Shown: positions 28,637 through 38,900 of the stretch, one piece after another | Numbering within the stretch: the first letter of the stretch is position 1 | How the letters are laid out: the number at the start of each line of letters is the position of its first letter | Assembly: GCF_027531545.1 (NCBI RefSeq) | Contig: NZ_JAPZSC010000006.1 | Location: 1-64,000, forward strand | From: Silanimonas sp. | GTDB lineage: Bacteria; Pseudomonadota; Gammaproteobacteria; Xanthomonadales; Xanthomonadaceae | Direction: 5' to 3' | DNA length: 64,000 nt | Translations under genes and position numbers: made by a program | The notes under the pieces: model-generated | The model's database searches: none | Seen by the model: only the letters and a program-made list of their open reading frames with translations | What the model was told of the DNA's origin: nothing

Positions 28637-29221
28637 ATGATCCAGATCACCGAATCCGCCCAGACCCACTTCCGCCGGCTGCTCGAAACGCAGGGCGGCG
28701 ATGCCGTGGGCATCCGTCTTTCCGCGCTGCACGCCGGCACGCCGAAGGCCGACGTCCGCTTGGAGTTCGCCGAGAAGAGCGACCTCGATGGCAACGAGTG
28801 GGCCGTGGACTGCGACGGCTTCACGCTGTTCGTCGACGGCGGCACCGCGGGCTACCTCGATGGCGCCGAGATCGACTACCGCACGAACGCCACGGGCGGT
28901 GAGCTCAACATCCGCGCTCCGAAGATCAAGGGAACGGCACCAGCCGATGGCGCGTCGATTCCGGAACGCGTGCGCTGGATGCTGGACAACGAGATCAACC
29001 CGCAGCTCGCCGCGCACAAGGGCAACGTGCGCCTCGAGGAAGTGACCGCGGACGGCGTCGTGCTGCTGCGATTCGGCGGCGGCTGCCACGGCTGCGGCAT
29101 GGCCGACGTCACCCTGAAGCAGGGCATCGAGAAGCAGCTGATGGCGAAGATCCCCGGCATCACCGCCGTGCGGGACGCCACCGACCACAGCACCGGCGAA
29201 GCGCCCTACATCGCGCGCTGA
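28637..29221 (+). CDS. nfuA: Fe-S biogenesis protein NfuA
   Basis: A 194-residue NfuA. The N-terminal half is the degenerate A-type domain ([13 protein letters not shown]), and the C-terminal NifU domain has the cluster-binding [14 protein letters not shown] with a CxxC pair. It carries 4Fe-4S clusters to target apoproteins, especially under oxidative stress. Standard length; a single gene with its own upstream region. Confidence 0.93.
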   Translation: MIQITESAQTHFRRLLETQGGDAVGIRLSALHAGTPKADVRLEFAEKSDLDGNEWAVDCDGFTLFVDGGTAGYLDGAEIDYRTNATGGELNIRAPKIKGTAPADGASIPERVRWMLDNEINPQLAAHKGNVRLEEVTADGVVLLRFGGGCHGCGMADVTLKQGIEKQLMAKIPGITAVRDATDHSTGEAPYIAR

Positions 29222-29350
29222 ATCGCCGCGCCACGGCGGCGATTTCCTGCTGGACGCTGAATCGACGCGTCTCCATAAGGCGGCCTTAACCGCCGCTTAC
29301 GCGCTGGCCCACCAGCATCGGGCGCTTCGTGATCGAGGCCCCCCGCACGC

Positions 29351-30328
29351 ATGGCGCAACACCGGCAGTTCTCGTGGCGCCGCAGCCTCGCTTGGGCCGT
29401 GTCGCTGGCCTTGCACCTCGGCCTGGTGGTGGCGATGACGCTGCCCAGCGAGCCTGTCGTTCTCGAGGCTGTCGCCGATGTCGCGCCGGCCCCGGCCTGG
29501 GTGCCGGTGGATCTGCTGGACCCGGCCGCGGAGCGCAGCGCGCCGGCGCTTGCGGATCGGCCGCGCACCGCGGCGGCCACGGTGGACGCATCGGCCACCG
29601 TCGCAGCGCCGCGAGGCGTGCCACCGTTGGAGGATCGCGCGCCGTCGATCGAGCCGGTCGACGCCGCCTCGCCGGAGACGACCGTAGCCGCCGTGCCCGC
29701 ACCGGCGCCCGTGGCGCGCACGATCCCGTATCTCGATGACGAGGCGCGCGCACTGCTGCCGCAGGAGAACCTGTATTCGGCGAAGCCGCCGCCGCGCGAA
29801 GGCGACTACTACACGCCCGGCGACGGCAGCGAGGACGACGTGTTCTACCGTCCGCGGGCGCTCGATCCGAATCCGTCGCGTTTCGCGCATGCGTGGCGAC
29901 CGCGCGGCAACCTCATCGACGACTGGCTCGGGCGGCTCGTGGAGAAGGCCTCGGGGAAGGTGTCGGTGCCGCTCAACGCCAAGTTCTCGCTGGTCTGCGG
30001 AACCGTGGCCGGTGTCGCGGGAGCTTGCACGATCGTCCGCAACGGCGGCACCGGGGTGATCGTGCAGCGTCCGCCGCCCGCCCCTTGGGACCGTTCGAAC
30101 CGGGTCCAGTGCCGCGAACTGCGGCAGGCCCTGGAGGACGCCGAGGAGGCCGTGCAGGTGGCCTATTTCCTCGACCGGTTGTCGGCTCTGTGCAGTTCTG
30201 GCACCGACTCCGCGGGCAATTCGCCCGACGATGCGGCCGCAAACGACGAAGCCCGGCGCGAGGCCGGGCTTCCCGAAGAGCGAATCGCGCCGGAGGAGGC
30301 GCGTTCCGACGATCAACGTGCCTTGTAG
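29351..30328 (+). CDS. Hypothetical membrane-anchored, Ala/Pro-rich envelope protein
   Basis: A 325-residue protein. A TonB-like N-terminus (RRSLAWAVSLALHLGLVVAM) anchors it in the inner membrane. Next comes an Ala/Val/Pro-rich linker to about residue 130, and then a globular part containing a Cys pair (LVCGTVAGVAGACTIV) and further cysteines. I know similar xanthomonad hypotheticals but no function. Its last 16 bases overlap, tail to tail, the end of the cytochrome c gene on the other strand. Confidence 0.65.
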   Translation: MAQHRQFSWRRSLAWAVSLALHLGLVVAMTLPSEPVVLEAVADVAPAPAWVPVDLLDPAAERSAPALADRPRTAAATVDASATVAAPRGVPPLEDRAPSIEPVDAASPETTVAAVPAPAPVARTIPYLDDEARALLPQENLYSAKPPPREGDYYTPGDGSEDDVFYRPRALDPNPSRFAHAWRPRGNLIDDWLGRLVEKASGKVSVPLNAKFSLVCGTVAGVAGACTIVRNGGTGVIVQRPPPAPWDRSNRVQCRELRQALEDAEEAVQVAYFLDRLSALCSSGTDSAGNSPDDAAANDEARREAGLPEERIAPEEARSDDQRAL

Positions 30329-30696
30329 ATCTCCACCGCCTGCGGCTGCGCGGCGAGGTAGGCGGCGATGTTCTGGATGTCTCCGTCGCTGAGCTTGTTG
30401 GCGCCTTCGGTCGCGCTGACCTGGGCGTTCATCAGCACGTTGACGCGAGCGCCGGAGCGGTAGTCCTTGAGCGCCTTCTCGAGGTAATCGGCGTACTGGC
30501 CGGCGAGCAGCGGCGTGTTGCCGTCGATCGACTTGGCGCCGCCTTCGAGGTGGCAGCTGGCGCAGGACTGGCCGCCTTCCGGCGTGGCTTCGAAGCGCTG
30601 CTTGCCGGCGGCGATGTCGCCCTTCGGCGCACCAACGGCGAGCACGGTGCCGGCGAAGAGGAGGAGGGATGCGGTGGCGAGGGTCTGGAGGCGCAT
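30313..30696 (-). CDS. Monohaem cytochrome c (class I)
   Basis: A 127-residue exported cytochrome. A signal peptide (MRLQTLATASLLLFAGTVLA) precedes the haem motif CASCH, and the axial Met is probably in NVLMNAQVS. The start at 30696 has an AGGA site; an in-frame ATG at 30717 overlaps the upstream gene by ATGA and cannot be excluded. It follows a second cytochrome c in the same direction; together they look like small periplasmic electron carriers of the c4/c5/c553 kind. Confidence 0.85.
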   Translation of the reverse strand: MRLQTLATASLLLFAGTVLAVGAPKGDIAAGKQRFEATPEGGQSCASCHLEGGAKSIDGNTPLLAGQYADYLEKALKDYRSGARVNVLMNAQVSATEGANKLSDGDIQNIAAYLAAQPQAVEIYKAR

Positions 30697-30713
30697 GGGG
30701 CGGAGGTCCTTCG

Positions 30714-31037
30714 TCACTTGGCCTTCGGGGCCGACAGGTAGGCGGCGAGGTCGGCGATGTCCTGGTCCGAGAAGCTCGAGGCCTGGGCGGTCATCGTCGG
30801 GTGCTGGCGGTCGCCGCTCTTGTAGGCCTTGAGCGCGTTGACGAGGTAGGCCTCGTTCTGGCCCGCGATCTTCGGCACGTGGTAGCTCGGGTACGCGTTG
30901 CGGTACTCCGGGATGCCGTGGCAGCCGGCACAGGTGTAGGCCAGCGTCTTGCCGTTTTCGGCGTTGCCGGCGGCGTGGGCAGGCGCCATCGCGAACGCGA
31001 GCGCGGTGCCGAACAGGGCGGTCAGGAGTCGACGCAT
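30714..31037 (-). CDS. Monohaem cytochrome c (class I)
   Basis: A 107-residue exported cytochrome. The signal peptide MRRLLTALFGTALAFAMAPAHA is followed by the CAGCH haem motif and a likely axial Met in HPTMTAQASSFSD. The SDQDIADLAAYLSA ending is typical of c553/c4-like domains. It is the first gene of a two-cytochrome operon. The start at 31037 gives a clean signal peptide; the frame to 31082 is not needed. Confidence 0.88.
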   Translation of the reverse strand: MRRLLTALFGTALAFAMAPAHAAGNAENGKTLAYTCAGCHGIPEYRNAYPSYHVPKIAGQNEAYLVNALKAYKSGDRQHPTMTAQASSFSDQDIADLAAYLSAPKAK

Positions 31038-31268
31038 CAGACGATCCGGGGTCAGGGTGGAAAGCCCGCGGATTATAGCCACCGTGCGCGGCGCCTTGAC
31101 AGGGCCATGGCGCAGGATGCGCCCGCGGCTCGGGCCACCCCCGATGTGCGCCGAGTCACTGATCCGCGTTCCACGGGGCTGTGTGCGAGGTCAGGCTGAC
31201 TCTTGGCATATGCGTTTGTGAAGGCCGGGGATCAGTGTTGTATGAAACCAGCACACCACGGCCTTCCC

Positions 31269-32444
31269 ATGACCGCTTCACGCTCGAACCCCTCCGCCAC
31301 CCCGCGTTTTGCCCTGGTCCTCGGACTGGCGGCCGTGCTTGCCCTGACCGCCTGCTCGGGCGGTTCCGAAGACGAGGGCGACGCCGCCACCGACGAGGAG
31401 GCCGAGACCACGGCCGAGGCCGGGGAGGACGGCAAGCCGGGCGAGGAGAAGAAGAACGAGGCCGTCCCGGTCGAGGTGGCGGCCGTGGCCGAGCGCCGCA
31501 TCTCGGCCAGCTACAGCGGCACGGCGAACCTCGAGGTTCCGGCCGACGCCCAGGTCGTGGCCAAGACCGGCGGCGTGCTGCTGCGCGTGCTGGTCGAAGA
31601 AGGCGACACCGTCGAGGCCGGCCAGGCCCTGGCGCAGATCGACCCGGAGCGCACGCGCCTGGAAGTCGCCCGCGCCGAGGCCACGATGCGCCGCCTGCAG
31701 GCGAATTTCGAGCGCTCCAAGGAGCTGTTCGAACGCAAACTGGTGAGTGCCGACGCCAACGACCAGCTGCGCTACGAGTTCGAATCGGCCAAGGCCGCCT
31801 ACGACCTCGCGCGCCTCGAACTGAGCTACACGACGATCACCGCGCCGATTTCCGGCGTGGTGGCACAGCGCATGGCTAAGCCCGGTAACCTGATCGCGCT
31901 GAACGCGCCGGTGTACCGCATCGTCGACACCTCCTACCTCGAGGCCGTGCTGAACGTGCCGGAGCGCGAGATGAACACGATGACGCCTGGCCTGCCGATC
32001 CGGATGATGGTCGATGCGCTCTCGGGCCAGGTGTTCCAGGGAGAGGTCGGCCGCATCAGCCCGGTGGTGGATTCGCAGACGGGCACGTTCCGCGTCGTCG
32101 GCGTGTTCCGCGGCCAGGACAAGCTGCGCCCCGGCATGTTCGGTCGCCTGAACATCGTGTACGACGAACGCGACGCCGCGCTGACGGTGCCGCGCATCGC
32201 GCTCATCGAAGGCTCGGGCGAATCCGCGGTCTTCGTGGTCGAGAACGGCAAGGCCGTGCGCAAGGTGCTCCAGCTCGGCTACATCAACGGCGAATACGCC
32301 GAAGTGCTGGGCGGCATCGAAGCCGGCGAGCAGGTCATCACCCAGGGTCGCGTCGCCGTGCGCGACGGGGCCGAGGTGGAAGTGCTGAACCCGACCGCCG
32401 CTGCGCCTGCCGCGACGGCCGTGGCCGACGCCGCCAACCGCTGA
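31269..32444 (+). CDS. RND efflux periplasmic adaptor (lipoprotein)
   Basis: A 391-residue membrane fusion protein. A signal peptide ends in LALTAC, a lipobox; an acidic Glu/Gly linker (about 30-65) follows. Then come the lipoyl halves (VPADAQVVAKTGGVLLRVLVEEGDTVEAGQALAQID), an alpha-hairpin (about 130-185), the beta-barrel and the membrane-proximal domain. It would couple the inner-membrane pumps to an outer-membrane channel. Two RND pump genes follow in the same operon; no outer-membrane factor is present in the window. ATGs at 31242 and 31269 are both possible starts. Confidence 0.9.
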   Translation: MTASRSNPSATPRFALVLGLAAVLALTACSGGSEDEGDAATDEEAETTAEAGEDGKPGEEKKNEAVPVEVAAVAERRISASYSGTANLEVPADAQVVAKTGGVLLRVLVEEGDTVEAGQALAQIDPERTRLEVARAEATMRRLQANFERSKELFERKLVSADANDQLRYEFESAKAAYDLARLELSYTTITAPISGVVAQRMAKPGNLIALNAPVYRIVDTSYLEAVLNVPEREMNTMTPGLPIRMMVDALSGQVFQGEVGRISPVVDSQTGTFRVVGVFRGQDKLRPGMFGRLNIVYDERDAALTVPRIALIEGSGESAVFVVENGKAVRKVLQLGYINGEYAEVLGGIEAGEQVITQGRVAVRDGAEVEVLNPTAAAPAATAVADAANR

Positions 32445-32454
32445 GCGCCTGTCC

Positions 32455-35400
32455 ATGAGCCTGATTGAACTGGCCACCCGCCGTCGCGTGACGGTGGCGA
32501 TGGCGACCGTCACCCTCGTGTTGTTCGGCTTCATCGCGCTGTTCGACCTGAAGGTCAACCTGCTGCCCGACCTGAGCTACCCGACGCTCACGGTGCGCAC
32601 CGAATACGTGGGCGCCGCGCCGGCCGAGATCGAGACGCTCGTCAGCGAGCCGATCGAGCAAGCCGTGGGCGTGGTCAAGAACCTGCGCAAGCTGAAGTCG
32701 ATTTCGCGCACGGGACAGAGCGACGTCGTCCTCGAGTTCGCCTGGGGCACCGACATGGACCAGGCCAGCCTCGAGGTCCGCGACAAGCTCGAACTGCTCC
32801 AGCTGCCGCTCGAAGTGAAGCCTCCGGTGTTGCTGCGCTTCAACCCGAGCACCCAGCCGATCATGCGCCTTGCCATCGCCGCCTCCAGCGCGCAGGCCAC
32901 GCCGCAGGAGCTGATGAACCTCCGCCGCTATGCCGAGGAGACGTTGAAGCGTCGCCTCGAGCCCGTGCCGGGCGTCGCCGCGGTGAAGGTGGGCGGCGGC
33001 CTCGAGGATGAAGTCCAGGTCCTGATCGACCAGAACAAGCTGGCGCAGCTCAACCTCGACATCAACGTCGTGGTGCAGCGCCTCCAGCAGGAGAACGTCA
33101 ACATCTCCGGCGGCCGCATCGAGGAAGGTTCGCAGCGCTACCTGGTGCGGACGGTGAACCAGTTCGCCAACCTGCAACAGATGCGGGACATGCTGATCAC
33201 CACGCTCAACGGCGTGCCGATCCACCTGCGCGACGTCGCCACCGTGGAGCAGGGCAACAAGGAGCGCGAGGCCATCATCCGCATCGGTTCTGCCGAAGCG
33301 GTGGAGGTCGCGCTGTACAAGGAAGGCGACGCCAACACCGTCGCGGTGGCCGACGCCATCAAGCAGGCCCTGCGCGACATGGAGCGCGAGACCGCGCCGC
33401 GCACGCCCGGTGCCGAGGGTGGGCGCCGCGGCCCGCCGCAGGTCGCCACCGTGCCGGGCCAGTACACGGTCGATGGCCTGACCATGCGCACCGTCGAGGA
33501 CCAGTCCGTCTTCATCGGTTCGGCCTTGAGCGAAGTGCAGAAGGAAGCGGTGATGGGCGGCCTGTTCGCCATCCTGATCATCTTCTTCTTCCTCCGCGAC
33601 GGCTGGAGCACCTTCGTCATTTCGCTGTCGCTCCCGGTGTCGATCATCGCCACCTTCTTCTTCATGGGGCAGCTCGACCTATCGCTAAATGTGATGTCGC
33701 TGGCCGGCCTCGCACTGGCGACCGGCATGGTGGTCGACGACTCGATCGTGGTGTTGGAGAACATCGCCAAGGCCCGCGAGAAGGGCCTGGGCGTGCTGGA
33801 GGCCGCCATCGTCGGCACCAAGGAAGTGGGCATGCCCGTGGTGGCGACGACCCTCACGACCGTCGCGGTGTTCCTGCCGCTGGTGTTCGTGGAAGGTGTC
33901 GCCGGCCAGCTCTTCAGGGACCAGGCGCTGACCGTCTCGATCGCGCTGCTGATCTCGATGGTCATCGCGCTGACCCTGATCCCGATGCTCAGTTCGTTGA
34001 AGGCGACGGCGCCGATGAGCTTCCCGGTGGAGAGCGAGCCGGGCTCGGTGCGCCCGCCCCGCAGCTTCGTCGAGGCCGGCGAGCGCTTCGCTGCGCCTTA
34101 CACCAGCATGGTGGTCCGTCGCCCGGGTGCGCTTGGCGCCATCGTCGGCATCCTGGCCGCGCTGGTCTTCGCACCATTCAAGCTGCTGTGGTGGGCCCTG
34201 ACCTTCCTCACGCTGCTCGCGGTTCGCGCCGCGCTGCTGGTGTGGCGGGGGTTCACCACCTTCCTCCTGCCCGCCATCGCCAAGGTGGGTGAATTCGTGC
34301 TGCGTCCCTACGACGCCGCCGCCGAGTCCTACCGTCGACGCATCCTTCCCGCGGCCCTGCGCAATCCCGCGCTGGTCCTGGGTTCCGCGGGCGTGGCTTT
34401 CCTGCTTTCGCTCGGCATGGCGACGACGCTGGGTACCGACCTGATCCCCCAGCTGGCGCAGGATCGCTTCGACATGACCGCGAAGCTGCCCGCCGGCACC
34501 CAGTTGCAGGACACCGATCGCCTCGTTGCCGCCGTGCAGGGTCAGTTCGACGGCGACGACCGCATCAAGGCGCTGTTCGGCGTCAGCGGGACGGGCACGC
34601 GCCTCGACGCCAATCCGACCGAGTCGGGCGAGAACATCGCGCGCGTGTCGATCGTGCTGGGCCAGGGCTACAGCCGCACGACGGAAGCGGCGCTCACCGA
34701 AGACCTGCGCGGCTTCATGGCCGGCTACCCGGACGTCGAGGTCAAATTCAGCCGCCCGGAGCTGGTGGCCCTGTCGACGCCGCTGGAAATCGAAATCCGC
34801 GGCACGTCGCTGGAGGAACTCGAGGCCGCGGGCCGCAAGCTGCGCGAGCTGATGCTGGCCTCGCCGCACTTCGCCGACGTGAAATCGACGGTGGAGCAGG
34901 GCTTCCCCGAGGTGCAGATCCGCTTCGACCAAGAACGGGCCGCCGCGCTCGGCCTGACCACGCGCCAGATCGCCGACGAAGTCGTGCGCAAGGTGCGCGG
35001 CGAGGTGGCCACGCGCTACAGCTTCCGTGATCGCAAGATCGACGTGCTGGTGCGTGCGCAGGAGCAGGATCGGGCCTCGGTGGCCGAGATCCGCGACCTC
35101 ATCATCAACCCGCAGAGCGAGCGCCCGGTGCCGCTGTCGGCGGTGGCCGAAGTGATCGAGACCATCGGTCCCGGCGAGATCAACCGCGTCGACCAGACCC
35201 GGGTGGCGATCATCTCGGCGAACCTGCGCGACATCGACCTTGGCACTGCGGTCGAGGAAGTGAACAAGCTCGTCGAGGCGAATCCGCTGGGCACCGACCT
35301 GCGCCTCGCCTTCGGCGGCCAGAGCGAAGAGCTGGGCCGTTCGCTGCAGTCCTTGATGTTCGCCTTCGGCCTCGCGATCTTCCTCGTCTACCTGGTGATG

Positions 35401-35913
35401 GCCTCGCAGTTCGAGTCGCTGCTGCACCCCTTCGTCATCCTCTTCACCATCCCCTTGGCCGTGGTCGGCGCCGTGCTGGCCCTGGTGCTGTCCGGTTCGC
35501 CGGTGTCGGTGGTGGTTTTCATCGGGTTGATCCTGCTCGTCGGCATCGTGGTGAAGAACGCCATCGTGCTGGTCGACAAGGTCAACCAGCTGCGCCTCGA
35601 GGGCCTGAGCAAGGTCGACGCGCTGGTGGAAGGCTCTTACTCGCGCCTGCGTCCCATCGTCATGACGACCCTGACGACGCTGTTCGGCTTCGCGCCGCTG
35701 GCCTTCTTCGGCGGCGACGGTGCCGAGGTGAAGGCGCCGATGGCGATCACCGTGATCGGCGGACTGACGGTCTCCACCCTGCTGACCCTGGTCGTCATCC
35801 CGGTGATGTACAAGCTGCTCGACCGCAGCAGCGACGAATCGTGGAAGGCCGAAGGTGAGCGCAACAAGCAGATCGGCTTGATCGGCAAGCTGGTCGGGGA
35901 GTCGCAGCCATGA
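32455..35913 (+). CDS. RND efflux pump, unusually long (HAE1-type)
   Basis: A 1152-residue proton-driven inner-membrane transporter. The RND pattern is clear: N-terminal helix and PDLSYPTLTV, two porter domains, and helix IV with GLALATGMVVDDSIVVLENI. It is about 110 residues longer than usual because of an insertion at about 518-632, between helices VI and VII, which contains extra hydrophobic stretches (LGAIVGILAALVF; LLWWALTFLTLLAV). It follows the adaptor by 10 bp and overlaps the next pump gene by ATGA. A heteromeric pump of the two RND subunits, as in MdtBC, is a reasonable inference. Confidence 0.9.
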   Translation: MSLIELATRRRVTVAMATVTLVLFGFIALFDLKVNLLPDLSYPTLTVRTEYVGAAPAEIETLVSEPIEQAVGVVKNLRKLKSISRTGQSDVVLEFAWGTDMDQASLEVRDKLELLQLPLEVKPPVLLRFNPSTQPIMRLAIAASSAQATPQELMNLRRYAEETLKRRLEPVPGVAAVKVGGGLEDEVQVLIDQNKLAQLNLDINVVVQRLQQENVNISGGRIEEGSQRYLVRTVNQFANLQQMRDMLITTLNGVPIHLRDVATVEQGNKEREAIIRIGSAEAVEVALYKEGDANTVAVADAIKQALRDMERETAPRTPGAEGGRRGPPQVATVPGQYTVDGLTMRTVEDQSVFIGSALSEVQKEAVMGGLFAILIIFFFLRDGWSTFVISLSLPVSIIATFFFMGQLDLSLNVMSLAGLALATGMVVDDSIVVLENIAKAREKGLGVLEAAIVGTKEVGMPVVATTLTTVAVFLPLVFVEGVAGQLFRDQALTVSIALLISMVIALTLIPMLSSLKATAPMSFPVESEPGSVRPPRSFVEAGERFAAPYTSMVVRRPGALGAIVGILAALVFAPFKLLWWALTFLTLLAVRAALLVWRGFTTFLLPAIAKVGEFVLRPYDAAAESYRRRILPAALRNPALVLGSAGVAFLLSLGMATTLGTDLIPQLAQDRFDMTAKLPAGTQLQDTDRLVAAVQGQFDGDDRIKALFGVSGTGTRLDANPTESGENIARVSIVLGQGYSRTTEAALTEDLRGFMAGYPDVEVKFSRPELVALSTPLEIEIRGTSLEELEAAGRKLRELMLASPHFADVKSTVEQGFPEVQIRFDQERAAALGLTTRQIADEVVRKVRGEVATRYSFRDRKIDVLVRAQEQDRASVAEIRDLIINPQSERPVPLSAVAEVIETIGPGEINRVDQTRVAIISANLRDIDLGTAVEEVNKLVEANPLGTDLRLAFGGQSEELGRSLQSLMFAFGLAIFLVYLVMASQFESLLHPFVILFTIPLAVVGAVLALVLSGSPVSVVVFIGLILLVGIVVKNAIVLVDKVNQLRLEGLSKVDALVEGSYSRLRPIVMTTLTTLFGFAPLAFFGGDGAEVKAPMAITVIGGLTVSTLLTLVVIPVMYKLLDRSSDESWKAEGERNKQIGLIGKLVGESQP

Positions 35914-38900
35914 GCCTTGCGGAACTCAGCCTGCGCCGTCCGGTGTCGGCGATCATGTTCTATATCTCGCTGATGGTGTTGGGGCTGATCGCCGCCTTCA
36001 AGCTGCCACTCGAACAGTTCCCGGCCCTCACGGCGCCGTTCATCTACATCGAGTTGCCCTACGCCGGCGCGTCCCCGGAAGAAGTGGAGCGCACCATCGT
36101 TCGGCCGGCCGAGGAGGCCCTGGCGACGCTGTCCGGCGTCAAGAACATGTGGTCGAACGCCCGCGGCGACGGCGGCGGCATCTTCCTCGAGTTCGACGAC
36201 TGGGCGCGCGACACCAACATCGCCGCGAGCGAGGCGCGCGATCGCATCGATGCGATCCGCACCGACCTGCCGGACGACTTCCAGCGCTACTTCGTCATGA
36301 AGTTCTCGACGACGGACGAGCCGGTGCTGCGCCTGCGCTTCACCAGCGACCGCGACTTGCGCAACGAGTACGCGATGCTGGAACGCCTGTTCAAGCGCCG
36401 GATCGAGCGGATCCCCGGCGTGGCGCGAGTCGACATCATCGGCGTCGAGGCGCCGGAGGTCGAGGTGGCGATCGACCCCGTGCGCCTCGGGGCGCACAAC
36501 GTCGCCCTGAACGACCTGGCGATGCGCCTCCGCGCGGTGAACTTCTCCGTGTCGGCTGGCAGCATCGATGATGGCCTGCGCCGCATCCGCGTGCAGCCCG
36601 TGGGCGAGATCCGCGACCTCGACGAACTGCGCAACCTCGTCCTCAACGACCAGGGCCTGAAGCTTTCCGACATCGCCGACGTGGTGCTGAAGCCGCAGCG
36701 CGCCGATTTCGGCCGCCGCCTCGATGGCCGCCCGGCGGTGGGTATCGACATCCAGCGCGAGGCCGACGCCAACCTCGTGCAGATGTCGCGCGACGTCCTG
36801 CGCGAAATGGTCGAGATCGAGAAAGAGCCGGAGCTGCGCGGCATCAAGGTGCGGATCGCCGACGACCAGGCCGAATCGGTGAAGAGTTCGATCGGCGAGC
36901 TGACCGAGGCCGGCATCGTCGGTTGCCTGCTCTCGATCTTCATCCTGTTCTACTTCCTGCGCCATTGGCCGAGCACCCTGATGGTGACGCTCGCCATCCC
37001 GGTCTGCATCGTGTTGACGCTCGGCATCATGTACTTCATGGGCCTGACGCTGAACATCCTCACCATGATGGGTCTGTTGCTCGGACTCGGCATGCTGGTG
37101 GACAACGCGGTCGTGGTGGTGGAGAGCATCTACCAGTACCGCGAGAAGTACCCGAATGATCCGTATCGCTGCGCCATCGAGGGCACGCGGAGCGTGCAGC
37201 TGGCGATCAGCGCCGGCACCTTGACGAGCATCATCGTGTTCGTGCCGAACCTGTTCGGCGACGTCAACCAGATCAGCATCTTCCTCGGCCAGGTCGCGGC
37301 GACGATCACCATCTCGCTGCTCGCCTCGTGGTTGGTGGCGGTGAGCCTGATCCCGATGCTTTCGGCCAAGGTGTCCACGCCGCCCTCCTTGGGCCTAACG
37401 ACCGGCTTCGTTCCGTGGTTGACCCGTTACTATGCGAGCAGCCTGCGCTGGTCACTCGAGCATCGCGGCTGGTCGGTGTTCGGCATCGTCCTGATCGTCA
37501 TTCTGAGCATCGTTCCCGCCGCGACCGGTTTGATGAAGGTCGACATGTTCAAGAACGATGCTGGTCGTGAGATCGACATCTACTTCGACTGGCGCGGCTC
37601 GTACAGCCTCGACCAGATGTTCGGCGAGATGCTGAAGGTGGAAGAGGTGCTCGACGCCAAGCGCGAAGAGCTGCAGATCGAGCAGATCTACACGGTCTAC
37701 AGCGAGCGCGGCTGGGGTGGCATCGACGTGACCCTGAAGTCCGAGGGCGACCTGATCCCGACCGAGGAGCTGCAGGAGAAGATCCGCAAGATCCTGCCCA
37801 AGTCCGCCTTGGCCGAGATCGGCATCGAGGGCGGCGGTGGCCCCGGTGGTGGTGGCGGTGGTGGGGGCCAGAACGAGGGCGTCCGTGTCTCGCTGAATGG
37901 CGACTCCAACGAAGAGCTGACGCTGCTCGCCGAGCAAATCGTCCCCGTGCTCGCCCGTCGTTCGGAGCTTCGCGATGTCCGCATCGATACCGGCGACGAA
38001 ACCAGCGAAGTGCGCGTGAGCGTGGATCGCGATCGCGCCGCGGCTTACGGGTTCTCCGCCCAGGAAGTGGCGCAGTACATCGGCATCGCCCTGCGTGGTA
38101 CGCCGCTTCGCGAGTTCCGCGGTGGCGGCGAGGAGGTGCCGGTGTGGGCACGCTTCGCCGGTGCGGACAGGTTCCGGGTGCAGGACCTGCAGTCCTTGCA
38201 GCTGACGCGCCAGGACGGCAGCCGTGTTCCGCTGATGTCGATGGTGAAGGTGGACATCGAGCGTGGCGCCGGGCAGATCAATCGCGAGAACCGTCGCACG
38301 TCGCTGAACATCGCGGCCAACCTCGGCGACAAGCAGACCAACGAGGATGCTCGCAAGGCGATGACCGAAGTGCTATCGAAGGTCACGTTCCCGCCCGGCT
38401 ACGGCTTCAGTTTCGGTGGCGATTTCCAGCGGAACGACGAGGCCGGTACGCAGATGGCCTTCAATACGCTCATCGCCATGATCATGATCTTCATCATCAT
38501 GGCCGCGCTGTTCGAATCCTTGCTGTACCCGTTGGCGATCATGAGCAGCATCGTGTTCTCGGCCTTCGGCGTGTTCTGGTTCTTCGTGATCACCAACACC
38601 ACGTTCACGATCATGGCGGCGATCGGCATCCTCGTGCTGATGGGCGTGGTGGTGAACAACGGCATCGTGATGATCGAGCACATCAACAACCTGCGCCGCG
38701 AGGGCTACAACCGCCTCGATGCGCTGGTGGAGGGCAGTCGCGAACGCCTGCGGCCCATCCTGATGACGATGGGCACGACGATCCTCGGCATGATTCCGCT
38801 GACGCTCGGCGGCGCGCAGATCGGCGGCGATGGCCCGGGCTACTACCCGATGGCACGCGCCATCGTCGGCGGCCTGATCTTCTCGACGGTCGTCAGCCTG

